64,000 nucleotides of DNA from contig NZ_CP132343.1 in assembly GCF_040529065.1 (NCBI RefSeq), positions 1 to 64,000 on the forward strand. Reading direction: 5' to 3'. A program made the position numbers and the translations under genes. The notes under the pieces were generated by a model, which worked only from the letters and a program-made list of their open reading frames with translations, had not been told where the DNA came from and ran no database searches. This document shows positions 43,195-51,713 of this stretch, piece by piece. The DNA is from Xanthomonas sacchari (GTDB taxonomy: Bacteria > Pseudomonadota > Gammaproteobacteria > Xanthomonadales > Xanthomonadaceae). Each line of letters begins with the position of its first letter. The stretch's first letter is position 1.

Positions 43195-44637
43195 ATGTCG
43201 TTCCTGTTCCGGCGCAAGTCGCTCGACCTGGTCACCGTCCACGAGGCCGGCCGCCGGCTGGTGCCCTCGCTGAGCTGGCCGCATCTGGTGGCGCTGGGCA
43301 TCGGCGCGATCGTCGGCACCGGCATCTACACCTTGATCGGCGTCGGCGCGCAACTGGCCGGGCCGGCGGTGCTGGTGTCGTTCGCGGTAGCCGGGGCGAT
43401 CTGCGCCTGCGCGGCGCTGGCCTACGCGGAGATGGCGACGATGATGCCGGCCGCCGGCAGCGCCTACACCTACAGCTACGTCGCGCTGGGCGAGGCCATC
43501 GCCTGGGTGGTGGGCTGGAGCCTGATCCTGGAGTACTCGCTGGTGGTCAGCACGGTGGCGGTGGGCTGGTCGGGTTATTTCGTCGGCTTCCTGCACTGGG
43601 CCAGCGCGCAGACCGGGTTCGACATGAGCCTGCCGGCGGCGCTGACCGCCGGGCCGCACGCCGGTGGCATCGTCAACCTGCCCGCGGTGTTGATCACCTT
43701 CGCCGTGGCCGGCCTGCTGATGGCCGGCACCAAAGAGAGCGCCACGCTCAACGCGGTGCTGGTGGTGCTGAAGCTGATCGCCCTGGGCATCTTCGTGGCG
43801 GTGGCGCTGCCGGCGTTCCAGAGCGCCAACCTGCACCCGTTCATGCCCTACGGCTTCCCCAAGACGGTCGGCGCCGACGGCGTCGCGCACGGGGTGATGG
43901 CCGCGGCGGCGATCATCTTCTTCGCCTTCTACGGCTTCGATGCGATCTCCACCGCCGCCGAGGAAACCAAGAACCCCAAGCGCGACCTGGCGATCGGCAT
44001 CGTCGGTTCGATGATCGGCTGCACCCTGATCTACATCCTGGTGGCGCTGGCCGCGGTCGGTGCGATGCGCTACGACGTGTTCGGCGCCAGCGCCGAGCCG
44101 CTGGCGCTGATTCTGCGCGAGCTGGGCCACGGCAAGGCGGCGGCGGCGATCGGCGTGGTCGCGGTGATCGCACTGCCGACCGTGCTGCTGGCGTTCCTGT
44201 ACGGGCAGAGCCGGATCTTCTTCGTGATGTCGCGCGATGGCCTGCTGCCGCGCGGGCTGTCCAAGGTCAACGCGCGTACCGGCACGCCGGTGGCGACGAC
44301 GCTGTTCACCGCGGCGCTGGTGGCGGCGCTGGCCGGCGTGGCGCGGCTGGACGAGATCGCCGCGCTGGCCAATGCCGGTACCCTGGCCGCCTTCATCGCC
44401 GTGGCCGCCTGCATGCTGGTCCTGCGCCGCCGCGAACCCGGCCGTGCCCGCACCTTCCGCACGCCGCTGGCGTGGCTGGTCGGGCCTTTGGCGATCGGCG
44501 GCTGCCTGTACCTGTTCTGGAGCCTGCCGGATACCACGAAGATCTGGTTCGGGCTGTGGAACGCGCTGGGCGTGGTCGCCTACCTGCTGTACGGCCGCCG
44601 CAACAGCCTGCTGCAGCGCGCGCAGTCCCCGCGATGA
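43195..44637 (+). CDS. amino-acid permease, APC superfamily (cationic amino-acid transporter-like)
   Basis: 480 residues with about twelve membrane helices. The first helix carries the APC substrate motif (LGIGAIVGTGIYTLIGVGAQ). Later motifs are LAYAEMATMMPAAGSAYTYS, FFAFYGFDAISTAAEETKNP and FLYGQSRIFFVMSRDGLLPR. The layout is that of YfnA/CAT-type exchangers for basic or neutral amino acids; the precise substrate is unknown. Its stop overlaps the next start (ATGA). Confidence 0.92.
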   Translation: MSFLFRRKSLDLVTVHEAGRRLVPSLSWPHLVALGIGAIVGTGIYTLIGVGAQLAGPAVLVSFAVAGAICACAALAYAEMATMMPAAGSAYTYSYVALGEAIAWVVGWSLILEYSLVVSTVAVGWSGYFVGFLHWASAQTGFDMSLPAALTAGPHAGGIVNLPAVLITFAVAGLLMAGTKESATLNAVLVVLKLIALGIFVAVALPAFQSANLHPFMPYGFPKTVGADGVAHGVMAAAAIIFFAFYGFDAISTAAEETKNPKRDLAIGIVGSMIGCTLIYILVALAAVGAMRYDVFGASAEPLALILRELGHGKAAAAIGVVAVIALPTVLLAFLYGQSRIFFVMSRDGLLPRGLSKVNARTGTPVATTLFTAALVAALAGVARLDEIAALANAGTLAAFIAVAACMLVLRRREPGRARTFRTPLAWLVGPLAIGGCLYLFWSLPDTTKIWFGLWNALGVVAYLLYGRRNSLLQRAQSPR

Positions 44638-45365
44638 GTCCGGCATTCCGGGCGGCGCTGGCACGCCACATCGGCAGTGCCTATGCCCGCCAACTGGCGC
44701 TGGCCGACGTGCTGGCCGAGCGTCGCTGGCAGGTGGACCTGGGCGAAGGCCGGGTGCACTTCGGCGAGGATCTGTCGTTTCCGCTGCAGTTGCTGGGCAC
44801 GGCCGCCGAGGCCAGCGCCAGTTGGCTGTGGGCCTGGGCCAACACCGCCAGCAACCTGCCGCCGGCCCTGCTGACCGAGGCGACCGCGCTACGCGCATAC
44901 GGCGAGCGCGAAGGCATCGAGGAGTTAGTCGAACCGTCCTCGGCAGTGGGCGCGGACGCCGGCCACCACATCGCCCTGCTCGCCGGCGCCCTGCGTGGGC
45001 GCTGCTACTACCGCGCGCCGTACGATGGCGGCGCGCTGTTCTTCCTGCTCGAGGAGGTGCCAGCCGCAGTCTTCGCGCCGTGCGACGACGCCCGCGTGCT
45101 GCGTCTGCTCGGCGAATTGCCGATGCAGTTCGAACTCGACCACCGGGCCATGACCGACGGCTTTCTGGCCGACCAGGGCTTTGCGCTGCAGCGCGAATCC
45201 GCGCAGACCGTGGCGACCCGCGGCAACAGCCGCATCGTCCTGGCGTTCGATGCGCAGGAGCGGCTGACCGGCGTGAAAGGGCAACTGGCCCCGGCGCAGG
45301 CCGCCGCCGCCGCGGTCACGGCGAAGCCGGCGCCTGCCTGGCAATTCTGGAAACGTCAGCGCTGA
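44634..45365 (+). CDS. DUF6882-like protein coupled to the permease
   Basis: 243 residues, soluble. It contains the WLWAWANTASNLPPALL and LRAYGEREGIEEL blocks I associate with DUF6882, plus a C-terminal WQFWKRQR tail. ATG 44634 overlaps the permease TGA, so it is translated by coupling. The family has no established function. The family assignment is from pattern memory and is moderate. Confidence 0.75.
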   Translation: MSPAFRAALARHIGSAYARQLALADVLAERRWQVDLGEGRVHFGEDLSFPLQLLGTAAEASASWLWAWANTASNLPPALLTEATALRAYGEREGIEELVEPSSAVGADAGHHIALLAGALRGRCYYRAPYDGGALFFLLEEVPAAVFAPCDDARVLRLLGELPMQFELDHRAMTDGFLADQGFALQRESAQTVATRGNSRIVLAFDAQERLTGVKGQLAPAQAAAAAVTAKPAPAWQFWKRQR

Positions 45366-45410
45366 AAGCAGCGACGGCGCATCAAACGCGCACGCCGCTG
45401 CGCCAGGCCG

Positions 45411-45812
45411 TTACCACCAACGCACGCCTTCGAACGGGTTCCAGCTGACGCTGCCCTTGCGCTGGTCCAGGTAGTAGGCGTAGTTGGCGGCCATGCCGAC
45501 CAGCAGCGAGTAGGCGATGCCCAGGCCGCGGCCGAGCGCGTCGGGCAGGAACGCCGCGACGATGCCCAGCACCAGCGAGATGCCGATCAGCCCCAGCGCC
45601 TTGCGCCACATGCCGAGGACGAAGAAGTAGATGAAGCCGAAGAACAGGGCGAAGAAGTTCATGTTGATCTTCAACCGCTCCATGAACGGCAGCGCCTTGA
45701 ACGCGGCCTTGTACTCGGGCGTGGAGGGGGCGCCATACCGATCGAAGAAGTCGAAGCGGAACTGCCACTTGGGGCTGAGCGGGGCGCGCTGCGGGAGATT
45801 GGGGGTTTCCAT
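45411..45812 (-). CDS. DUF2628-like small membrane protein
   Basis: 133 residues. The N-terminal soluble part (KWQFRFDFFDRYGAPSTPEY) is followed by three hydrophobic segments (~48-66, 70-88, 95-112) and a short aromatic tail (NPFEGVRWW). The arrangement resembles DUF2628 proteins, of unknown function. It is convergent with the preceding gene. Confidence 0.7.
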   Translation of the reverse strand: METPNLPQRAPLSPKWQFRFDFFDRYGAPSTPEYKAAFKALPFMERLKINMNFFALFFGFIYFFVLGMWRKALGLIGISLVLGIVAAFLPDALGRGLGIAYSLLVGMAANYAYYLDQRKGSVSWNPFEGVRWW

Positions 45813-46015
45813 GGCGGGAGCATCCGTGTTGTAAACGTTTTCAGTTTACCTGAATGGCGCGGCGTGCGCCAAATGGGCGCGGGCTGTAGCACCAGTTTGG
45901 TGCGGGAACGGGAGTTGGGATTGGGGATTTGGGATTGGCGAAAGCGGGCTCAGCGCGGACCCACGCCTGCCTGGGACGAGCTCCCTTTCCCCTGTGACAG
46001 CCGCCGGTTCAGCGC

Positions 46016-46047
46016 GTCGGGACTGAAGTCCCTCCCACAGGGGCTGA
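46016..46047. repeat. dispersed GGGACTgaAGTCCC repeat
   Basis: CGTCGGGACTGAAGTCCCTC followed by CCACAGGGGCTGAC, an intact copy of the family seen at 3608-3640. It sits in the ~300-bp space between two minus-strand genes, which also contains AT-richer GGGATTGGGGATTTGGGATT simple sequence and no gene. Confidence 0.85.
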
Positions 46048-46110
46048 CGTATCGCGAACCAACGCCGTGGCTTCCAGTGCGCCGCCAAGCCGAACCGACG
46101 GCACGGGCCG

Positions 46111-47268
46111 CTATTGCGCGCCGGGAACGCCCAGGCGCTGGCCCAGCGCGATCGCTGCAGCCACGTTGCGTGCCGCCGCGCGCAGGGCATCCGCGGCGTC
46201 GGCCAGCGCGGCCTCGCGGGTGGACACCCGCTGCACCGCGCCGAACAGCGCGTCGATTCCTTGCGCATGCAGGTCCGCCGCGCCGTCGCCCAGGCCGCCG
46301 GCGATGGCCAGCACCGGCACGCCGTGGCGTCGGGCGATGCGGGCGAGGCCGACCGGTACCTTGCCCTGCGCGCTCTGCCCGTCCAGGCGGCCCTCGCCGG
46401 TGACCAGCAGATCGGCGCCGGCCAGGTGCGCTTCCAACCCCAGCGCCTGCGCGACGATCTCCACGCCCGGCCGCAGGCGCGCGCCGAGGAAGGCGACCAG
46501 GGCCGCGCCGATGCCGCCGCCAGCGCCGGCGCCGGGGAGTTGCGCCACCGCCACGCCCAGGGTCCGTTCGATCGCCTCGGCGTAGTGCTGCAAGCCGGCA
46601 TCGAGCTCGGCGACCATCGCCGGGGTGGCGCCCTTCTGCGGCCCGAACACCGCCGAGGCGCCGCTCGGCCCGGTCAGCGGGTTGTCGACGTCGCAGGCGA
46701 CTTCGATCGTGCACTCGCGCAGTCGCGGATCCAGCCCGTCCAGGTCGATGCGGGCCAGCGCGCCCAGCGCGGCGCCACCGGCGGCCAGGTCGCGGCCGTG
46801 CGCGTCCAGCAGGCGCACGCCCAGGGCCTGCGCCATGCCGGCGCCGCCATCGTTGCTGGCGCTGCCGCCGATACCGATGAGCAGCCGGCGCGCGCCGGCA
46901 TCCAGCGCGGCCAGGATCAGTTCGCCGACACCGCGGGTGCCGGTCAGGCGCGGGTCGCGCCGCGCCGATGGCACCAGCATCAGCCCGCTGGCCGCGGCCA
47001 TCTCGATCAGCGCGGTGTCGCCGTCCTCGCTCAACCCGAACTGCGCCGCCACCGGTTCACCCAGCGGCCCGGTCACGGTGCAGGCGACCCGGCGTCCACC
47101 GGCGCCGGCCACCAGCGCCTCCACCGTGCCCTCGCCGCCATCGGCGAACGGCAGCAGCACGTACTGAGCGTCCGGGAACACGCTGCGGAAGCCGGCCGCG
47201 ATCTGCGCCGCGGCCTGCGCCGCCGACAGGCTTTCCTTGAACGTATCCGGAGCGATGACGATCTTCAT
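46111..47268 (-). CDS. glycerate kinase (type 2)
   Basis: 385 residues. MKIVIAPDTFKESLSAAQAA is the diagnostic N-terminus. FADGGEGTVEALV, GIGGSASNDGGAGMAQALG, FGPQKGATPAMVAELD and LVTGEGRLDGQSAQGK are the conserved blocks. It phosphorylates D-glycerate to feed lower glycolysis. No glyoxylate or glucarate pathway genes lie beside it, so I leave the gene symbol open. Confidence 0.93.
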   Translation of the reverse strand: MKIVIAPDTFKESLSAAQAAAQIAAGFRSVFPDAQYVLLPFADGGEGTVEALVAGAGGRRVACTVTGPLGEPVAAQFGLSEDGDTALIEMAAASGLMLVPSARRDPRLTGTRGVGELILAALDAGARRLLIGIGGSASNDGGAGMAQALGVRLLDAHGRDLAAGGAALGALARIDLDGLDPRLRECTIEVACDVDNPLTGPSGASAVFGPQKGATPAMVAELDAGLQHYAEAIERTLGVAVAQLPGAGAGGGIGAALVAFLGARLRPGVEIVAQALGLEAHLAGADLLVTGEGRLDGQSAQGKVPVGLARIARRHGVPVLAIAGGLGDGAADLHAQGIDALFGAVQRVSTREAALADAADALRAAARNVAAAIALGQRLGVPGAQ

Positions 47269-47355
47269 GCAGCGGCGGCGTCGATCGCCGGCCGGCGCGC
47301 CCGGATCAGGCCGTCACGCACGCATCGCCGCTCGGCTTTGCGCATGCGCGGCGCG

Positions 47356-48537
47356 CTAGTCCAGCACGCGGCAGAACACCGCCTTGAGGTAGCGCGATTC
47401 CTGCACGTGGGCCATGAACGGATGGTCGGCACCGGCGCCGGCCACCTTCAGGATCTGGATGGTGCGGCCGGAGAAGTAGGCGGCGCGGCGCAGCATGTCC
47501 AGGAACTCGTGCTCGGCGACCAGGCCGGTGCAGGAGAAGGTGGCGAACAAGCCCCCCGGAGCGACCACGCCCAGCGCCAGCTTGTTCATGTCCAGGTATT
47601 TCTTCAGCGCCGGGATCACCTGGTCGCGGTCGCGGGTCATCTTGGCCGGGTCCAGGATCACCACGTCGTACTGGTCGCCGCGGGCGGCGGCATCGCGCAG
47701 GTACGGGAAGATGTCGGCCTGCACGAACTTGGGCCGCACGTCGTTGAGGCGCGCGTTGCCCTTGGCGATCTCGATCACATCCTCGTCGATGTCCACGCCG
47801 ACCACCTCGGTGGCGCCGCGGACCTTGGCGTACACCGCGAAACCACCGGTGTTGCAGCACAGGTCGAGCACGCGCTTGCCCTCCACCTGCTGGCTCAGCC
47901 ACTGCCGGTTCTCGCGCTGGTCGGCGAAGAAGCCGGTCTTGTGCGCGCCGGCCGGGTCGGCGCGGAAGCGCACGCCGTATTCGCTGATGATCGCCGGCTC
48001 CGGGCGCTCGCCGCTGCTGGACACCGGCCGGTAGTCGAAGCTCTCCTGCTTCTGCACGTGCTCCTCGGCGAAGCTGTAGAAGCGCGCGCCGGGGAACTGC
48101 GCGCGCAGCGCGGCATAGATCCACTCGCGGTGGCGGAACATGCCGGCGCTGAAGAATTCCACCACCAGCAGGTCGCCATAGCGGTCCACCACCAGGCCGG
48201 ACAGGCCGTCGCCCTCGGCATGTACCACGCGCCAGGCATCGCTGACCGCGTCCAGCTTGAGCACGTCACGGCGCAGCGACACCGCCTCGGCGATCTTGCG
48301 CGCGAACCACGCTTCGTCGACCGCGATGTCGGGGTGGGTCTCGAGGATGCGCACGGCGATGCGCGAGTGGCCGTTGTAGAAGCCGCGGCCGATCCAGTCG
48401 CCGTCCACCCCGACCACGTCCACCAGCGCGCCCGGCTTGGGCTTGGCGGCGGGTTTTTCGACCAGTTTCTGGAAGATCCAAGGATGGCTGGAGCGCCAGG
48501 CGTTCTTGAGGCGGACTACGGGCAGGGGACTATTCAT
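47356..48537 (-). CDS. rlmI: 23S rRNA (cytosine-C5)-methyltransferase RlmI-like
   Basis: 393 residues. The N-terminal PUA domain (VRLKNAWRSSHPWIFQKLVE) leads into a Rossmann methyltransferase (~200-393): VLDLCCNTGGFAVYAKVRGA, then VVGVDIDEDVIEIAKGNA, VVILDPAKM and FATFSCTGLV. The usual DPPK is DPAK here. RlmI methylates C1962 of 23S rRNA. ATG 48546 is an alternative three codons upstream. The promoter region is shared with the divergent TerC riboswitch. Confidence 0.88.
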   Translation of the reverse strand: MNSPLPVVRLKNAWRSSHPWIFQKLVEKPAAKPKPGALVDVVGVDGDWIGRGFYNGHSRIAVRILETHPDIAVDEAWFARKIAEAVSLRRDVLKLDAVSDAWRVVHAEGDGLSGLVVDRYGDLLVVEFFSAGMFRHREWIYAALRAQFPGARFYSFAEEHVQKQESFDYRPVSSSGERPEPAIISEYGVRFRADPAGAHKTGFFADQRENRQWLSQQVEGKRVLDLCCNTGGFAVYAKVRGATEVVGVDIDEDVIEIAKGNARLNDVRPKFVQADIFPYLRDAAARGDQYDVVILDPAKMTRDRDQVIPALKKYLDMNKLALGVVAPGGLFATFSCTGLVAEHEFLDMLRRAAYFSGRTIQILKVAGAGADHPFMAHVQESRYLKAVFCRVLD

Positions 48538-48594
48538 GAACGCCATTGTAGCCGCCCCGATTGACGGCACCGCCGGCAGCCGCAAGAATGCGCG

Positions 48595-48715
48595 CAGAAG
48601 GGGAGTAGCTCCCGACGTTGTCGCCGTCAATTCGAGCCCGCGGGCTCCGGTGCAACGGCAACCGGTCCGCCGGTTGCGAGCGAGACCTTCGCCGCAGTGG
48701 CGAAGGCACCCTCTG
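48595..48715 (+). promoter_or_regulatory. yybP-ykoY (Mn2+) riboswitch
   Basis: P1 is CAGAaGGG (48595-48602) with CCCTCTG (48709-48715). The conserved L1 sequence GGGGAGTAGCT is at 48600-48610. The conserved GAGCGAGACCTTCGCC follows at ~48678-48693. P3 is CCTTCGCC/GGCGAAGG (48686-48693 and 48699-48706). Additional stems are GAGCCCGCGGGCTC and GCAACCGG/CCGGTTGC. These are the hallmark loops of yybP-ykoY aptamers, which bind Mn2+ and typically control TerC/Alx and MntP exporters. A further GACGAC/GTCGTC stem downstream may belong to the expression platform. Confidence 0.88.
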
Positions 48716-48795
48716 GACGACATCCGTCGTCTCCGTCCGGAACGCCTCCGCCAACGCGGCCCCGAGGTTCCCTGTTCACTGACGGAAAATTCCCA

Positions 48796-49749
48796 ATGGA
48801 AACGATAGGCAACGTGTGGTTGTGGGGCGGTTTCGCGATCGTGGTGGTCGTGGCGCTGCTGGCGGACCTGGTGCTGATGCGCCACGGTGGTCCGCACAAG
48901 GTCACCTTCAAGGAAGCGCTGTGGTGGAGCATCGGCTGGATCGCGCTGGCGCTGGCGTTCAATGCGGGCCTGTGGTGGTACCTGCGCGAGACCATCGACG
49001 TGGCCACCGGCAACCGCCTGGGGCTTGAGTTCCTGACCGGCTACCTGGTCGAGAAGTCGCTGGCGGTCGACAACATCTTCGTGTTCCTGATGATCATGAG
49101 CTATTTCGCCGTGCCGGAGGAGCAGCGCCAGCGCGTGCTGGTGATCGGCGTGCTCGGCGCGATCGTGCTGCGCGCAGTGATGATCTTCGCCGGCTCGGTG
49201 CTGCTGACCAAGTTCCACTGGCTGCTGTACGTATTCGGCGCGTTCCTGCTGCTGACCGGCATCAAGATGTGGTTCTCGGCGGGCAAGGAGCCTGACCTGG
49301 AGGCCAACCCGGTACTGCGCTTCATGCGCAAGCATCTGCGCCTGACCCCGCAGTACCACGGCAACGCACTGAGCGTGACCCAGGAAGGCAAGCGCTGGTT
49401 CACCCCGCTGTTCGCGGTGCTGATGCTGATCGCGATCACCGACGTGATCTTCGCGGTGGACAGCATCCCGGCGATCTTCGCGATCACCACCGACCCGTTC
49501 ATCGTGCTGACCTCCAACGTGTTCGCGGTGCTGGGCCTGCGCGCGATGTTCTTCCTGCTCGCGGGCATGGCCGACCGCTTCCACCTGCTGCCCTACGGCC
49601 TGGCGATCGTGCTGGTGTTCATCGGCACCAAGATGCTGATCATCGACCTGTACAAGATCCCGGTGCTGGTGTCGCTGCTGGCGGTGGCCGTGGTGATCGG
49701 CGCCACCGTGGTGCTGAGCCTGCTGCGCCCGGCCAAGCCGGCGCACTGA
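48796..49749 (+). CDS. TerC-family membrane protein (Alx-like, probable Mn2+ exporter)
   Basis: 317 residues with about nine membrane helices. The conserved acidic motifs LVEKSLAVDNIFVFLMIMSY and LIAITDVIFAVDSIPAIFAI are those that define TerC/Alx proteins and are thought to bind the metal. A charged cytoplasmic loop (RKHLRLTPQYHGNALSVTQE) lies mid-protein. ATG 48796 places the first helix correctly. The yybP-ykoY riboswitch ends ~80 bp upstream, so expression should rise with Mn2+ and the substrate is probably Mn2+. Confidence 0.93.
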   Translation: METIGNVWLWGGFAIVVVVALLADLVLMRHGGPHKVTFKEALWWSIGWIALALAFNAGLWWYLRETIDVATGNRLGLEFLTGYLVEKSLAVDNIFVFLMIMSYFAVPEEQRQRVLVIGVLGAIVLRAVMIFAGSVLLTKFHWLLYVFGAFLLLTGIKMWFSAGKEPDLEANPVLRFMRKHLRLTPQYHGNALSVTQEGKRWFTPLFAVLMLIAITDVIFAVDSIPAIFAITTDPFIVLTSNVFAVLGLRAMFFLLAGMADRFHLLPYGLAIVLVFIGTKMLIIDLYKIPVLVSLLAVAVVIGATVVLSLLRPAKPAH

Positions 49750-49761
49750 CCCGGCACCTGT

Positions 49762-49793
49762 GCCGCGGCCGCGGATTGTCCCGCGGCCGCGGC
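49762..49793. other. 13-bp perfect GC hairpin after terC-family gene
   Basis: GCCGCGGCCGCGG (49762-49774), loop ATTGTC, CCGCGGCCGCGGC (49781-49793). The stem is extremely stable and has no U-tract. It could stop transcription with help from Rho, or protect the terC mRNA 3' end. A related motif (CGCGGCCG...CGGCCGCGATTGTC) occurs at 51675-51707. Confidence 0.8.
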
Positions 49794-49851
49794 CAGTCCC
49801 TCCCACCGGCGGCGCCTTGCCTTGGACGCCCGGCGCCGCCATCCAGGGAGC

Positions 49852-50634
49852 ATGGACACCTCTTCGCTCCCCTCGCCCACGCCCGAGCCCGAGGCGCAGG
49901 GCCGCTTCGACCGCGCGCGGATCCTGCGCGCGTTCAATGTCAGCCTGGCCTTCGTGGCGGTGCTGGTGGCGGTGTTCGCCAGCCAGGGCCTGTTCGACTG
50001 GCGGCCCTGGGCGGTCGCCCCGCATACGGCCGCGGGCCTGCTCGGCGTGCTCACCGCACCGCTGCTGCACGGCTCGCTCGAGCACCTGGGGGCCAACGCT
50101 GGCGCCCTGCTGATCCTGGGCACCCTGGCCGGCAGCGTGTATCCGCGCGCCACCCTGGCCGGGCTGCCCTTGCTGTGGCTGGGCTCGGGCCTGGGCGCCT
50201 GGTGGCTCGGCGACCCCGGCAGCCATCACCTGGGCGCCAGCGGCGTCGCCCACGGCCTGCTGTTCCTGGTGTTCGTACTGGCCTTGCTGCGCCGCGACCG
50301 CGCCGCGATCGCCGCCAGCATGATCGCCTTCCTGTTCTACGGCGGCATGCTGGTGACGGTGCTGCCGCACGAGGACGGGGTGTCCTGGCAGTCGCACCTG
50401 GGCGGCGCGGTGGGCGGGGTGGTCGCGGCGCTGCTGCTGCGCCACCGCGATCCGCTGCCGCCGCGCAAGCGCTACAGCTGGGAGGACGAGGACGACACCG
50501 ACGACGTCCTCGTCGCCGACGACGAACTGGAACCGCCACCGCCTGCCCAGGTGCCGGTGCTGTGGCAGCCGCCCCAGGCGCAGCGCGGGGTGGTGCTGCG
50601 CTTTCCGCCGCGTGGGGAGCGTGACGGGGGCTGA
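49852..50634 (+). CDS. rhomboid-family intramembrane serine protease
   Basis: 260 residues with about six helices in 30-195. The nucleophile is Ser130 in HHLGASGVAHG (the GxSG rhomboid motif), and the partner His182 is in WQSHLGGAVGG. The oxyanion-side HGSLEHLGANA (His78/Asn82) is present. A charged, acidic then Pro-rich cytoplasmic tail (residues 200-260) follows. It cleaves membrane-protein substrates within the bilayer; the substrate is unknown. GGGAGC precedes the ATG. Confidence 0.9.
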   Translation: MDTSSLPSPTPEPEAQGRFDRARILRAFNVSLAFVAVLVAVFASQGLFDWRPWAVAPHTAAGLLGVLTAPLLHGSLEHLGANAGALLILGTLAGSVYPRATLAGLPLLWLGSGLGAWWLGDPGSHHLGASGVAHGLLFLVFVLALLRRDRAAIAASMIAFLFYGGMLVTVLPHEDGVSWQSHLGGAVGGVVAALLLRHRDPLPPRKRYSWEDEDDTDDVLVADDELEPPPPAQVPVLWQPPQAQRGVVLRFPPRGERDGG

Positions 50635-50675
50635 GGTGGGCAAAGGCCATGCCGGCCATACGTCCGTCGGCATCC

Positions 50676-50739
50676 GTAGAAGCGGCTTCAGCCGCGACGC
50701 CTTCCCGGGAACGCCCGTCGCGGCTGCAGCCGCTCCTAC
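50676..50739. repeat. REP inverted pair
   Basis: GTAGAAGCGGCTTCAGCCGC facing TCGCGGCTGCAGCCGCTCCT, a slightly mutated copy of the standard pair. It lies between the rhomboid gene and the acid phosphatase. Confidence 0.87.
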
Positions 50740-50830
50740 AGCGGTCGCGCGCCGCGGCATGTCGCCACGGGCGACCCGTCACTGCATCGCGCCGTACACT
50801 GACCGGTCCGCCGTCGCTGTCCGAGTTCGC

Positions 50831-51661
50831 ATGTCCGTGTCGCCCGCCTGCCGTTCCCGCTCCGCCGCCGCCGTGCTGGCACTCGCCCTGGCCGCCTGCA
50901 GCGGCCCCGCGCTGCGTGCGCCGGCACCTGTCCCGGCCAAGGCGGTGGGCTATCTGCCGGCCGCCGCGGTGCCGGACAGCCTGCAGCTGCTGCCGGCGCC
51001 CCCGGCGGCCGGCTCACCGGGCGAGGCCTTGGACCTGGCGGTCAACCGCGAGGCGCTGGCCCTGCGCGGCAGCGCGCGCTGGCAGCAGGCCGCGCGCGAT
51101 GCCGATCTGAGTTTCCCGAACGGCGCCGGCCAGTTCGCCTGCGCGCTGGGCGTGGCAATCGACGCGCAGCACACCCCGCACCTGTACACCCTGCTGGAGC
51201 GCAGCCGCATCGACGCCAGCGCCGCCACCAAGGCGGCCAAGCGCCAGTACCAGCGCCCGCGGCCGTTCCTGCGCAACCAGCAGGCGGTGTGCACCCCGGA
51301 CGATCTGGACGACCTGCGCCAGAGCGGCTCGTATCCGTCGGGGCATAGCGCCATCGGCTGGGCGTGGGCGCTGACCCTGAGCGAGATCGCGCCCGAGCGC
51401 GCCGATGCGCTGATCGCGCGCGGCCGCAACTACGGCGAGAGCCGGCTGGTGTGCAACGTGCACTGGCAGAGCGACGTGCTCGCCGGCCGCTTCATTGGCG
51501 CGGCCACGGTGGCGCGGTTGCACGACGACCCGGCCTTCCGCACCGACCTGGCCGCGGCCCGCGGCGAGATCGCCGCCGCGCGCGCCGCCGGGCAAACGCC
51601 GACCAGCGACTGCGCCGCGGAGGCCGATGTCCTGCAGGTGCGCCCGGCCAGCGCGCTGTAG
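50831..51661 (+). CDS. class A nonspecific acid phosphatase lipoprotein (PAP2 superfamily)
   Basis: 276 residues. A lipobox (LALAAC, Cys23) indicates a lipoprotein. The full PAP2 signature is present: K137-x6-RP (KRQYQRPRP), PSGH at 169-172, and SR-x5-H-x3-D (Ser204 to Asp215). Class A enzymes are periplasmic phosphomonoesterases. Most are soluble, so a lipid anchor is a modest departure. ATG 50831 is chosen for the signal sequence. It is convergent with the chemoreceptor downstream. Confidence 0.92.
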   Translation: MSVSPACRSRSAAAVLALALAACSGPALRAPAPVPAKAVGYLPAAAVPDSLQLLPAPPAAGSPGEALDLAVNREALALRGSARWQQAARDADLSFPNGAGQFACALGVAIDAQHTPHLYTLLERSRIDASAATKAAKRQYQRPRPFLRNQQAVCTPDDLDDLRQSGSYPSGHSAIGWAWALTLSEIAPERADALIARGRNYGESRLVCNVHWQSDVLAGRFIGAATVARLHDDPAFRTDLAAARGEIAAARAAGQTPTSDCAAEADVLQVRPASAL

Positions 51662-51674
51662 GGCAAGCGCAGAC

Positions 51675-51701
51675 CGCGGCCGCGCGACGGACACGGCCGC
51701 G
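51675..51701. other. GC hairpin between convergent genes
   Basis: CGCGGCCG (51675-51682) and CGGCCGCG (51694-51701), 11-nt loop, followed by ATTGTC. It is placed where both convergent transcripts end. There is no U-tract, so intrinsic termination is uncertain. Confidence 0.5.
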
Positions 51702-51713
51702 ATTGTCGATCCC

